NCBI GenBank assembly: GCA_948567375.1
Contig: OX419762.1
Coordinates: forward strand, 14,762,001 to 14,826,000
DNA: 64,000 bases
Source: Lunularia cruciata
Taxonomy: Eukaryota > Streptophyta > Marchantiopsida > Lunulariales > Lunulariaceae
Reading direction: 5' to 3'
Part shown: positions 12,201 through 22,639 of the stretch, piece after piece
Numbering within the stretch: position 1 is the stretch's first letter
Layout of the letters: the number at the start of each line of letters is the position of its first letter
The notes under the pieces: generated by a model
What the model saw: only the letters and a program-made list of their open reading frames with translations
Told to the model about the DNA's origin: nothing
Databases searched by the model: none
Translations under genes and position numbers: made by a program

Positions 12201-15200
12201 ATGTCTTTGACATTTCCTAAGGACTGCTTTTGGACGTTAACTTCACACCTGAAAATGAGGTGTTATTTGCTATCCAGGAGAATAAGTTGCTGCTACAACA
12301 AACAAATAACGCCTATCACAGGGATCATTGGAAACAATCATATGCTAAAACAGCTCAGTTAGCTGTGGATGTGGATGTGTTCAACATTTGGTGCTGAAAC
12401 AAGACTTGACATAGACATAGGGTACTAAAATTGGATGTGCGCACATCTACTATACGTGTACAAACGGGAGATTTTGTGTTAGCACTAACCGCTGCATGCG
12501 CCCTGCTTGGTGTTGCAGGCCTCCTCTCGTTCCCGAAGGAGCCTCCGTCCAGTGGGAGGTGGAACTGGTTGACTTCGAGAAAGTGAAGGTCGTTATTAGA
12601 TTCCTTCCTTCCAAGCCAACTAGAGTCCAGCAAGTGCTTCTCGAACCTAATGTCAGACCAGAATATGTATGTATGCAGCTTTCGACCTCAATTATTTCCT
12701 ACTCACATTTATTTCCTTAATCCGTGTGACAGGACTGGACAGGTTTAAATTTCCGACAAATAATGGATGACGCTGAAAAGCAAAAGACCACTGTATGTAA
12801 CTTTCTAAGCTCCCTCGTTGCCTTTCGTGTATCTTGCCACTTACGAGCTTATGCATAAGATGTGTATTCGTATTTATGGTTATCGAAGATTCTCTCACTT
12901 CAACTGGAACCTGGTCTTACGTGTGCAGGGAAACAGGTTATTCAAAGAACGAAAATTTGAGTTAGCAAAGAACAAATATGATCATGTACGTATAGGATGT
13001 GACTTCGCTTTCAGGTTTCTGCCATGCGTAAGGGGTCAAGAAGAGATGTGTGTCAAATCCACGCTTATGTTCTATATGTCAAATGTCAGAGTTAGTCCAG
13101 TCAGACGTGGGTGTGAAACTGGGTTGTTTACAACGGGTTCTCTATTCCGTTACACAATGTTCTGAGGGTGCAATAGTTGAAGACACAATAACAAGCAGAA
13201 GCAGCTTGCTCTAAACTTTCATTTACTTGACGAGGTGGGTAGACCGCCGTTCTAAATGAACGGGCTCTATATCCGTCACTCAAGATGTGCTTGACGAGAA
13301 TGCCTTGTGCAGTGTCGATTGCACCCAAGCAAAAATTGTCAAAATGTCTCATTTACAAGGGCAAGACTGCACATTCATTTAGGAAATTAGTGGGTCAGTC
13401 AGGACATTATACATTAGTACGGGCCGCTCTCGTGATGTCGTGATGGTGTTAGAAGTTCTGAGAGTAGTTGACATGCGGACCATTGTTGTGGTTTTGAGTA
13501 TCACTGGTTTGTCTTGATGATTTCATGGTCGTTTAGGATTTATTGCGATAGCAAGAAAACTTTTAAAGACTAGCATATCTTACATTCTATTTCAACCTTC
13601 CAGATATTAAGAGAGTTCAAGCACGTCAATCCCGATGGCGAACAGGAGGCCACGGAACTCAGCAATGCGCAGGTGCTTTTCTTGAGGTTTAACAATCAGA
13701 CATTCAAGCTTGAAATTTCTCGAAGATGTTTGTCATTTCCACAGCTCTTATCGAACAAATTGTGAAGGCGGAAGTAGGAAGTCTGAACCTTGAAAGGAAA
13801 TTGACTGAAGCACACAGGACAATTAACTTAGTAACTACGCAAGTGCAGATCTCATTACAGCTGAATGTTGCCGCTTGCTGGCAAAAGTTGAAGGATCACG
13901 TCAAGGCGATTGAGGTGTGCAATAAGGTGAGATACTCTGTCGATGCAAGATATGGTGTGTTCCGTACGTTATCTCAAGGTCAGTGCTTGCGGGTACCACG
14001 GTAATGCTTTTTTGCCTTGAATCTGACCTGCATCTGCCAAATAACATTAGGTGCTCGAGGGGAATCCTCACCATGTGAAAGCACTATTTCGCCGCGGAAC
14101 TTCTTACACTGCTTGCAGCGACTTTGAGGAAGCTCGAAACGATTTTAACCAGGTAAAAACCAGTCATCTAAGCATGAGATGGAGACCTTGGCTAATCGGG
14201 AATTGATGGAACTGTGTTTCTTTTGTCCTTGTTCCCTTACTCGCGAACTTAAGTGTTGAACTAGATCAGTCGAATTGGCAGAGTAGTCGTCGAGAGGATA
14301 TGTTTGCTGGATTGCTTGGTTCAATTGCTGCGGATTTTATCACAATCCCTGCATTAAGGATAACAGTTTAACAGATTTTAATAGGTGCTTGATTGTTGAG
14401 GCCTTCGCCCCGGGATTAAAGTGCTGACCAATTGCACTTCGGCTGTTCGTTTCTTTCAGATGATGAAGCTAGACAAGTCTTCAGAGCTAGATGTAAATGC
14501 AGCTTTGTCAAAGCTGAGGAAAGCAGAGCAGGTGAGGTCGACTGAGATCCTGTTGAAAAGCAAGTAATAATTCCCAATGTATAAGATCTAATAAGACTGC
14601 AAGATTTGTGTAACAGCAAATTGTTGTCTAAGCTTTCGATTCTGAAGTAGACGAGAAATTAGATTGGGGGGCCTTGAGAAAGGCAAATTCTGGAATGATG
14701 GGACGTAAGAGGGAGAGATATAGTTAAGCGGAGGCGATTTTTAGATCAATTGGTTTTATACTGGTTCTGGATTTTTTCATGATCTCCAAGTTTTACATGG
14801 TACTAATGTTTATTTGACTTTGCTACATGAAGGGTTCAGTAACTAATATTCCTGAAGGGCGTAGGGGTTGACTGAAACTAAAACTACGGGTAGTTAGCAC
14901 CCGAGAAACTTCTGGTTCTCGACCAAAAGCGGCCATCCTAGTGCTGATTGCTTTGGTTATGCACGTCTTAAAACATTCAGGAAGCGAAGGAGAAGGCGCG
15001 GAAGCAATTCAAGGGGCTGTTTGACAAGAAACCTGGAGCTTTATCGGAGGACATGGAGAAAAAAGAAGTTTCTAAGGAAGATACTTCCAAAGATATCGAA
15101 ACTGTGGAAGAGGACAAGAGCGAAGATAAGAGTGCAGAGAATGTTGGTGAAACGAAGGAAAATAATTACTCCAACTTACGCATGGCAGGATGGACTTTTC

Positions 15201-15238
15201 TCAGACGACTTACTCGAGGGAGATGCTCAATATTATAG
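6290..15238 (+). CDS. PAS1: PASTICCINO1, multidomain FKBP-TPR immunophilin
   Basis: PAS1 is a plant immunophilin-like scaffold linked to very-long-chain fatty-acid elongation and control of cell division. I traced 19 exons: 6290-6348, 6655-6815, 6940-7037, 7220-7342, 7515-7547, 7851-7909, 8128-8209, 8638-8799, 9008-9065, 9414-9556, 9735-9832, 12519-12588, 12733-12792, 12929-12985, 13604-13672, 13849-13926, 14051-14152, 14460-14531 and 14981-15238. All phases close, giving 613 aa; Arabidopsis PAS1 is about 635. Residues ~45-145, ~165-257 and ~280-378 are three FKBP-like domains (e.g. GEGWETPRLPYEV, GEFPVDCPLQAS, MLMLPGEIAV). Residues ~403-525 are TPR repeats (GNRLFKERKFELAKNKY, LQLNVAACWQKL). 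ARKQFKGLFDKKPG follows, then an acidic stretch and the C-terminal tail GWTFLRRLTRG. The start ATG sits in a good context (GACGATGG). Exon 2 uses a weak donor (GTTGGA). Exon 12 has a second in-frame donor at 12667, and intron 11 holds a repeat array. Confidence 0.95.
10240..12420 (+). repeat. Tandem array of ~190-220-bp units in PAS1 intron 11
   Basis: Intron 11 (9833-12518, 2686 bases) is far longer than the other PAS1 introns. Most of it is about ten diverged head-to-tail copies of one unit. A landmark, GGAGAATAAGTTGTTGCTGT or a variant, recurs near 10300, 10653, 10844, 11061, 11252, 11461, 11679, 11893, 12090 and 12276. Spacing is mostly 187-218, with one wider gap of about 350. Each unit also carries variants of CAAATAACGCCTGCCAAGAG, of GCTGTGGATGTGGATGTC and of GTAGGGTCCAACATAGGC. 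A short GGCAGG/CCTGCC pair flanks about 60 bases inside many units. No coding potential is visible. I do not recognise the unit. Confidence 0.85.
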
Positions 15239-16627
15239 TTGAAACGTGGCACAAATAGTGTCTTCGCACCACCTTCTCGTATACTACGTGCCGCCATTAA
15301 AGCTGGAGTTATAGCAAGATATATAGATTTACCTCCACAATGTAATCGGTAGATGAAAGTTGCAGAGACTCTTAACTAGAAGTAAGGAGGAAGTTTTGAC
15401 CAAAAGAAATAACTTTGGCAGCTATGTAAATCTGGGAATGGATCATGGACTTCCCTTTTATAAATATAGCAGTTTTCACCCGCTCTTGTCAGGTCTCGAA
15501 GCTTCCACTTTGCAGACACTGGGACACCTAATCGGTCCCGCTTTGGAATGTGAGTTTTAAATGCTTCAGGTGTGCCACTTTGGTCGCTTCCTCGACATGG
15601 GCCCGGGGTTCCTAACCACCCAATCAGAAGGATTCTATATGTAACTAATTGCCGGGTTCCTCTCATTCATTTACTGATTTCCTTGTTTCATAGAAACACT
15701 TTGAAGTGAGTTCCCTCCTTGGCGTCACGGATTCCTCTCTTCCCTCGCCATCGATATGAATCAGTTCTTGTCCGAACTTTACTCGCTGTTCTGGATGAGA
15801 TTCAAATTACAGATTCATATTGCAGGTTACTACACTGGTTGTTGATCACTCCATCTATCTTTTCTGACGCGCACTAGGCCACTGGACGAACCAAAAGCCA
15901 TCTATACTCAAAGATGAACACGAAAGTCATCAAGTCTGGTAGTTCAAGGGACACACGTTTCTGACAACAAAAGCCTTCACCTCTGTCGATCTTCCAGCTT
16001 GAACCTGAACTGTTGAGCGGAGCAGGTGGCAATCTCATGAAAAATCTAGTTCCTCTCCGAGTATACTGAAAACAGTGATTATTCTCAGTGATACTTGCTC
16101 ATGATCATTCGCTCCATGGACCGGATGATACAGAAGAAATCCTCAATTTTAGCCAACTTGCAGGTTTGTCGCCCATCATGCAACCCTTTCAGCTTCTGTG
16201 CTAGGGTTCTCATATTTCGTTCCCCACAAAGAAATCTAAAGGACGTCCAAAGCCACAACAAATTCAGTATGCTCTTACATCATCTATTAACCGGTGTTCT
16301 TACGCTTTGGATACAGAAAGCACTTTTTTGTACCTGAAGTAGGTACAGTAACTCTGTACGAGTCCAGGAGGAAACGCCAAGTCCGCTGATGAGTAGGCCA
16401 TGAGTCTGTGATCGACAAAGAGTGAGTGATCCAGATGCAGAAGTGTCTATTTCCAGGTGCTCCACGGGGTTTAGGAGAGGGTTAATATATTGACGGATTC
16501 TACCCAGGGGAAAACTTCACGCTCATTTCAATCTATTGGCAAACGGAGTACGTTGCTGAAAGGTTCTGGCATAAGCTGTTCGTTCCTGATTGCTGCAGCT
16601 TCTTCTCAGAATCAACATTGCCGCGAG
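15239..16627. other. PAS1 3' end and SPP upstream region
   Basis: About 1.4 kb without a recognised gene. It should hold the PAS1 3' UTR on the left and the promoter and leader of the sucrose-phosphatase gene on the right. The reading frame of SPP exon 1 stays open upstream of 16628 to about 16490 without an ATG, so an upstream coding or leader exon spliced into this stretch cannot be excluded. Confidence 0.55.
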
Positions 16628-16900
16628 ATGTTCATTTGTCGACATCTCAACAGCACGGGGTATGCAGTCCATGGCCTCTCCAGTTCTGCAATTAGGGGAG
16701 CAACCCACAAAGGCTCATCATTCCTGCTTGCTGTAACGAGGACTCCAACACCTGTGCCTCTCATGGCGCTGTCGACGAAAATCTCATGGCCAGTGGGAAA
16801 TGCAGCGCTGTTTCGAACCATATCTGAAAGCCTCCCGGGAATCTCTCTGCAAAGTAGTCAATCGAAGCGGGGAGCTCAGGTAGTGCCTGTCCAAGCTGAA
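16628..16900 (+). other. Putative plastid transit peptide of SPP
   Basis: From the ATG at 16628 the first 66 residues contain no Asp or Glu and are rich in Ser, Thr, Ala and Arg (e.g. [16 protein letters not shown]). The first acidic residue is at position 67. A VPVQA/ES-like junction near residue 90 resembles a stromal processing site. The alternative start at 16763 (MALSTKISW) also gives a Ser/Thr-rich leader. That this is a transit peptide is inferred from composition only. Confidence 0.5.
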
Positions 16901-19804
16901 AGTGGTTCCGTGGAACAAGTGATCACTGCAACTGATGGAATTCATCTCATGATCGTCTCCGATTTGGACTTCACGATGGTAGGACGAATCTTCTTTTCAT
17001 AGTGGTAATCTGGAAAATCTTTAGTCGACCTTCTAGATTGGAACATTAGAAATGTTAGATGACAGAGGCCCTTAAGGCTGTAGTTGCATTGAAATTCAAC
17101 GCCAGTAAATGATCAAGTGGGAGTTCTTTCTTGTGGACTCCTTATTGAAGCAAGAAGATATATAGTCAGAATCGCTGCGTTCTGTTTGGGGGTTCTAAAA
17201 GTTGGGTTCAGTGGTCCCCATGCACAGGTTGACCATAAGGACTCTGAGAATACTGCTCTGTTAAGGTTCAACTCCTTGTGGGCTGCGGACTATGCCCATG
17301 ATTCGCTGTTAGTGTTTTCATCTGGGCGCTCTCCCCATAAATATCAACAACTTCGGAAAGAAGTACCTCTCCTCACTCCCCATGTGGGGATCTTTTCGGT
17401 GGGGACTGAGATACTATATGGAACATCACTGGAGCCTGATGTTGGATGGGAGAATTATCTGAACGAGGGATGGAATCGTGGTCTGGTGGTGGAAGAGGCC
17501 GCGAAGTTTCCAGCTCTAAAGTTCCAGGTCAGTGATGACTACTTAGGTATATATGGGTAAATTGAAACGAGAGACATTCTCGAGAAAGTTGATCTTAGGG
17601 ATTTCTGGTCTGCATACCATTGCAGGAGGATTCTGAACAGCGCCCTCACAAGGTCAGCTTCTTCGTGGAGAAGGATCTTGCCAAGGACATAATTTCGAAG
17701 CTGGAAGAAAGACTGGCAGGCCATGGGGTATGCACCCTTGCTTACGTTGTGGCGTTGTGCGATTGATCTTGGAGTCCTAGATTTCCTCCTGTCCTCGCAG
17801 AACGAGAGGTAAACTGTTTCCAAGTGCAATGATAGACTAAGAAGGTCAATTAGTGCGGAGATAAACATTAGAGCTTTTCTGAAGGTGGGTTTTTGAAGAT
17901 TGTGGACCAAAGTATCACGAGGTGGACGATCTTGGAAAGTACTTTATGGTCCTGATGTTTCGACATTTGCGCGCAAACAGCTGAAGGTGAAGCTGATTTA
18001 CAGTGGAGGTTATGCACTGGATGTGCTTCCGAAAGGAGCAGGGAAAGGTGAAGCTCTTGCGTACCTGCTTCAGCAACTGAAGCAGAAAAAAAGGACACCG
18101 AAAGAAACGTTGGTGTGCGGAGACTCTGGAAACGATGCAGAGCTCTACACTGTGGAAGGTGTGAAAGGAGTAATTGTGAGTAAGTCCATGTGGCGCCATC
18201 TCTGAGCAGTGCCAACCTTCATTACCAACCTTCATTAAGGTTCTTGGCTGCAGTATAACGTCTTTCGCTTGATTTCTCGAGCTAAGGAGGAAATTTTGTA
18301 ATTTTCACGAACCAGCAGGAGAGTTGAGTCGTCCACTCAATATTGCAGGTAGGCAACGCGATGGAGGAGCTTCTTCACTGGTACGAAGGTTTGGACAAGA
18401 AAGAACACATATGCATGGCGACTCAGAGGTGTGCAGGAGGCATTATACAAGCAATAGAGCACTTTTCTCTCGGGTCATACGACATTCCTGCAGACAGGCT
18501 GAAACGTAGCAGTACCACATTCTCCTTCGAAAGTTCGGGTGGAACGCCTACAAGTGGTTCTGCCCAAAGAGAAGTTGTAGAGATGAATACTGCTCTTCTT
18601 CTGTGGGTAAACGGCGAGCTCCCGAACACAGATGCTGCTCACCAGCGTATGCTTGGGGTCCTGGTAAGTGAGAAAAGTAGCTGCTTTGACAGTAGTGGAC
18701 GTTAGAGGGGACATAATGTTGAACTCTTTGTGAATTCATAATCTCCTGAGACACAAGTTTCAAACAAAACCTCAAGCTGGAGTAGAGGAGTACTGTATTT
18801 GTATTTACATGTCGGATGTCGATCTGTTACAGGCAGAAGATGGAACCATGGTGTACCCCTGGGGAGAAGAACGAGTCTTGACAAAGTCAGTACGGGCACA
18901 CCGGGAGAAGCACGGTCTGAAGAAGGATGCCAAACTCCAAGTGTGGATGGATTGCATGAAGGAGCAGAAACTCTCCGAAAATATATTCCTCGTGACTTGG
19001 CACAATTGGCAACAATTGACGAGTAATCTCTCCCCGCACTTTGCCTCATGCATTACTTTTCACGTTAGAAAACAGATTACAAAGCAAAAGTTTTCCTTTC
19101 TACAATCAAAGAACATGGACAGTTCAGTCCATCAGATGAAGAGTTCCTTGAATCTAGGTTCACAATATTTTCCTAAGGGAGCTTGAAGGATAATCACCTG
19201 CTGCAGTTTTTGAGCTCGGTTTAGTATTTTGTCATGCAGCTGGGCAAAACCGGAAAGGCTATTTTGCGACCGCGATTCTTCGCACCAAGGTATTTCGTGC
19301 ACCTTCTGAGTAGAACCTGACTTTTAGAATGACATACCAACCTACAGCTCCCTACTAATATAACGATGAATCTCCTTCATACTTTGCGCCATACTTAAAG
19401 CTTGTGGCCCTTCCCATGACAGAAAAATGGAGCTGGTACGAACTCTCAAACATTATCCAACCTATGTTATCCCCTTCTTCCAGAATCTTTAGGATCAAAA
19501 CACCATTCCTCTGAGAACCTTTCACAAAAGAGACCTCTCTATGTCCACATATTTTTGCACAGATACTAACATCAGCAGAGTTAGGGATGCATTGCAAAGA
19601 CCTTAAACGCAAACGACCAAGTTTCTCTTCGCATTAAGAATTTATATTTGATGATCCTTTGTCAAAGTGCTGCCTCCAGTTAAAAATCTGAAACTCTTCA
19701 TGTCAGGAAATCATATTTCTCGTCTCTTTTTGTAGGTTGGGAACCCCAATGGGTTGGAGTGGGTGCGTGTCCATGAAACACCTCGTGCACCACCGAGTAC
19801 ATAG
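16628..19804 (+). CDS. SPP: Sucrose-6-phosphate phosphatase, HAD superfamily
   Basis: SPP hydrolyses sucrose-6-phosphate to sucrose, the last step of sucrose synthesis; known plant enzymes act in the cytosol. Eight exons close in phase: 16628-16978, 17228-17527, 17626-17727, 17981-18175, 18349-18663, 18833-19022, 19240-19289 and 19736-19804. They encode 523 aa from the ATG at 16628, or 478 aa from the in-frame ATG at 16763. HAD motifs are complete: nucleophile motif SDLDFTMV (split by intron 1), [19 protein letters not shown] and [11 protein letters not shown]. Substrate-site segments [13 protein letters not shown] and [20 protein letters not shown] match the family. The C-terminal domain ends [11 protein letters not shown] plus a short tail. 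Family members usually start about ten residues before LMIVSDLD. Here no Met lies there except the one inside that motif, so the start must be further upstream. An AATAAA follows at about 20021. Confident as SPP; the start is uncertain. Confidence 0.93.
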
Positions 19805-20750
19805 TTGTTCATAGACCAAGATGGCCTGTTCATGTTCATAAAGGTTATTTCTTCGTAGACTCCCCACTCAGTCCAATTCAATGCAGATGCAGCATCCGCT
19901 ATGGCGACCAATTCTGATTATTTCAAGACAGGAAATCTAAGACCTGGGCCTGAGATCGGGCCAAAACCAGATCACGGCTTTATTCCTGTCGTTCTCGACA
20001 ATAGCACTACCGACCGTGGAATAAATTCACCTTACTAAGAAATGAAGCATTTCATTGCCTAGTGACGCGATCTCATCGTTCTGTAGTTTTTACATTTGTA
20101 TATATGAGTACTGGAGCAGAAGCCTTTCGAAGAATGGAGAATTCCACTTACAGTTGTATATAATGTCTTTGTATAGTCATTGCTTTTGATCATTAAAAGA
20201 TCTGCAATTGGTGATGTTTTGTGGATAGCCAACAGTGATCCTGTTCCTCAAGTAGAGACCATGACCAGGTCTCACATTAATAATCACTCGTGAGTGAGTA
20301 CAAATATAGAACCTTTTCATCGTTATACGAATCGACTAAACTGCAGTGACATGTACGATCTAGGCGATCAGAAGCAGTGGAAAAAGAGAAACAGAAGTAA
20401 AACATGGCCGGAAAATTCCAACTCCCTCCTTGACTCCATCTGCCTCTTTACCAATGTGTGTAAGAATAAATTACCTCACTCCTCTTGAAAAGCTTTGGCA
20501 AATTTGTTCTATCACTGTCAAAACTACTTTGATTGAATACCGCATCTATGATAGCCAATTAACTATCCTTCTAATTCCCTAAAAGTACAATTCTAAAGAA
20601 TCCCTGTGAGAATCCCCTCAGCAGGAGAGGTCAAACGGTCCTTGCTCGTCAAACCCTACTGAACCTTGTAAAGATCCTGCCCGGACCAGAATGTACAACT
20701 CTACTTTGCAAAATCGACATAATACCTTCCCTAAACGAAGAAAAACCTGA
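19805..20750. other. Convergent intergenic region, SPP and unknown gene
   Basis: Both flanking genes end here. It should contain the SPP 3' UTR (AATAAA at about 20021 on the plus strand) and the 3' UTR of the minus-strand gene. A TTTATT at about 19979 is a possible minus-strand signal, but it lies some 770 bases from that stop codon. No other gene is seen. Confidence 0.55.
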
Positions 20751-21236
20751 TCATTGATTTGTTCTAGGTCGTCTGTTTCTATGCCTTGAGATCCTTGGAA
20801 TCGGTTCCCTCTCAACAATATCAGGTATCAAATTGGCTTGAATGCGAGGACCGCTTAAGAAGACGTATGCAAACAACGACATGGTGGCCAGAAATGACAG
20901 CTTCCATAGCATTCCAACTCCCCTTGCTGTTCCCCCTCGTCTTACCTCCTCACCACCGGAGTCTTCCGTCTCTCCCTCACCAGATACATCTTCTGTCACT
21001 CTACTCATCAATTTCTTTACCTCCGACCGCACCCTTGCACCAATGCTACGAGGAATCCCTTGCCGCATCCTGGCTTCTTGCTCCCGCCGTTGCTGCTCTC
21101 GTCTCCACTCAATAGTCCGTCTCCTCTCCAGACTGCGTCTTCTCTCTTCCAAACTGTTATTAGTCCGTCCATTTTGACTACTGCTAGAATTATTGTTGTT
21201 GTCTAGCTGGGAGTTGGAGGTCCCTCTATCATTCAT
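20751..21236 (-). CDS. Unknown basic coiled-coil-like protein with one membrane span
   Basis: Single-exon ORF of 161 aa, from the ATG at 21236-21234 to a TGA at 20753-20751; I do not recognise the family. Residues 1-30 are Asn/Ser-rich (LDNNNNSSSSQNGRTNN). Residues 29-58 are highly charged and Arg/Glu-rich (SLEERRRSLERRRTIEWRR), likely helical. Residues 60-100 mix basic and acidic stretches (RVTEDVSGEGETEDSGGEE). Residues ~109-128 (MLWKLSFLATMSLFAYVFLS) form one hydrophobic span, followed by about 30 mostly basic residues ending RRPRTNQ. This suggests a membrane-anchored protein with a long charged N-terminal part; there is no signal peptide. The frame extends upstream to 21305 only through a TTG codon, so the ATG is preferred. 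Composition is like the neighbouring genes and unlike the transposon block. Whether it is expressed cannot be judged. Confidence 0.6.
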   Translation of the reverse strand: MNDRGTSNSQLDNNNNSSSSQNGRTNNSLEERRRSLERRRTIEWRREQQRREQEARMRQGIPRSIGARVRSEVKKLMSRVTEDVSGEGETEDSGGEEVRRGGTARGVGMLWKLSFLATMSLFAYVFLSGPRIQANLIPDIVEREPIPRISRHRNRRPRTNQ

Positions 21237-22620
21237 GATTCTAACCTCAAGCGCAGGGAGGTAGGGACCAATGCCTGTCACAAACACATCTGCAGAATTG
21301 CGCAAATTCGCTTCTCAATACAATAACAACTGCTGATTTGCACAAATTCTCAGATACAAGTTCGAAGCAGTTCCAATACAGTCAATCTTTGACAATTCTT
21401 TGCCATCCTTTTGCGCCGTGAGATCAAATAGCGAGCCAGACAATGAACTCGAAGGATCCATGGAAGCGGAAGACCAAAATGACATTCTCCCAAAAGCCAA
21501 AAGTTCCAACATGGCAGCTAAACAATCACTCTCTCTAACGAATTGTTCCGACAGTACAATCCGGCACCACGAGACACGAAATTGAACGACAAATTCCACA
21601 TGAACACAGAAATCAGCCCATTAATTCCATCCGAGCTATGGAAGCGAGTGAAAGAGAATGATTCTATCCACAAATCATTTGCATCAACTGGCGTCATGAT
21701 AACCTAAACACCATGCTTACTTACCTCGATGCGGAAGAAATTACACGACAAAGTCTGAGCTCTTGGGATCTTCTCTTTTCACGCAAAGTAGGCAGCAGCT
21801 TTCTTTTCGTCCCGCAACCACCGAAGACGTCCGTGGGCAGCAGATTCTGTGAATCATGCTCATCCTTCACGCCCAGAATACTCTGATTACGATAAGTCTG
21901 GGATTATCCTGCCGTGAGCATGATTAGACGGTCATGAATCTTCATGTTTACAAGCGGGTTTATCAGCGTACGTTGTTTCTTGGGTGCCACGCCAATCGCT
22001 TGTCGAGATGCCACGTGTCTTGTATTTTCGTATACTAGGAATGTAGCTTCTCAGCAACCGTACGAGACCCGGCAAAGGTAAGGGAGTGACACGTCATATT
22101 GATTTCATGCCCTGAGTGAGTTGAGGGGGCAAAGAGACCCGAGTTAGCAGCTTTTCATTTATCTTGCATCGCGTGTTAACTGTAATACGCCAGTTACTAA
22201 CTACATAATTAATTATGTCACTCTAATCCACGGAGAACACGAGATTCAAATACAGATGATCGTGCCGAGGCAAAATGTAAATAAACTAATCGACATATTC
22301 ATCATGCAAAATATTTTATTTGCGATCTGCATTAACTCTCACCTCGTTTCACGCAATATTGTCTGTTCACTTTTTTTCTTTCTCTCCTCTTGCCTTCAAG
22401 CAATAGTATGAACTTTCTCTCTTCTCGTTTCGAGCAATGGAATCGTCTTTGAGACTTGATGACGAGAGCTTACTCAAGGAGCCCATAAGCTGGTGTTGTG
22501 TGCAGGTCTGGACCTTACAATTACCTATGTGTAGGAAGAAGAAGCAAAAGCAACCGCAATGGCTTATGCTCAAGGAAGATATTTTTCATTAGTTACTAAA
22601 CATGCAATATGCAATCATTT
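21237..22620. other. Upstream region of the minus-strand gene; edge of transposon block
   Basis: No recognised coding region. It should hold the leader and promoter of the unknown gene. Sequence character changes from gene-like (CG dinucleotides common) to AT-rich and CpG-poor at about 22,200-22,350. An ORF fragment near 22438 (starting MESSLRLDDES) could be a stray exon, but I cannot support it. Confidence 0.5.
22012..22017. promoter_or_regulatory. G-box / ABRE-like core CACGTG
   Basis: GCCACGTGTC is a good match to plant G-box/ABRE elements bound by bZIP and bHLH factors. It lies about 780 bases upstream of the ATG of the minus-strand gene. A GACACGTCAT sequence with an ACGT core follows at about 22088. 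Function is inferred from the motif only. Confidence 0.3.
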
Positions 22621-22639
22621 ACAAGCATGCGTGCAGGTT

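Noticed and set aside
10227-12362. Several short ORFs on both strands in the PAS1 intron array
   Set aside because: They repeat with the unit, are broken differently in each unit and have no motif.
10240-12420. Intronic snoRNA or microRNA cluster
   Set aside because: I found no consistent C/D or H/ACA boxes and only a 6-bp GGCAGG/CCTGCC pairing; not enough to call an RNA gene.
10240-12420. CRISPR-like array of regularly spaced repeats
   Set aside because: This is plant nuclear DNA. The units are long, diverged and contiguous, without short identical repeats separated by unique spacers.
13726-13848. Open frame upstream of PAS1 exon 16
   Set aside because: It is intron sequence. Starting the exon at 13,849 gives the exact spacing between HVNP and LNVAAC seen in PAS1 proteins.
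16490-16627. Upstream extension of SPP exon 1
   Set aside because: The frame is open but begins at TTG, not ATG; the first ATG is at 16628.
19023-19186. Open frame continuing past SPP exon 6
   Set aside because: It reads into the intron. A GTAATC donor after 19,022 joins in phase to exons 19240-19289 and 19736-19804, which match the family's C-terminus.
21237-21305. N-terminal extension of the minus-strand gene
   Set aside because: It starts at TTG; an ATG at 21,236 is available.
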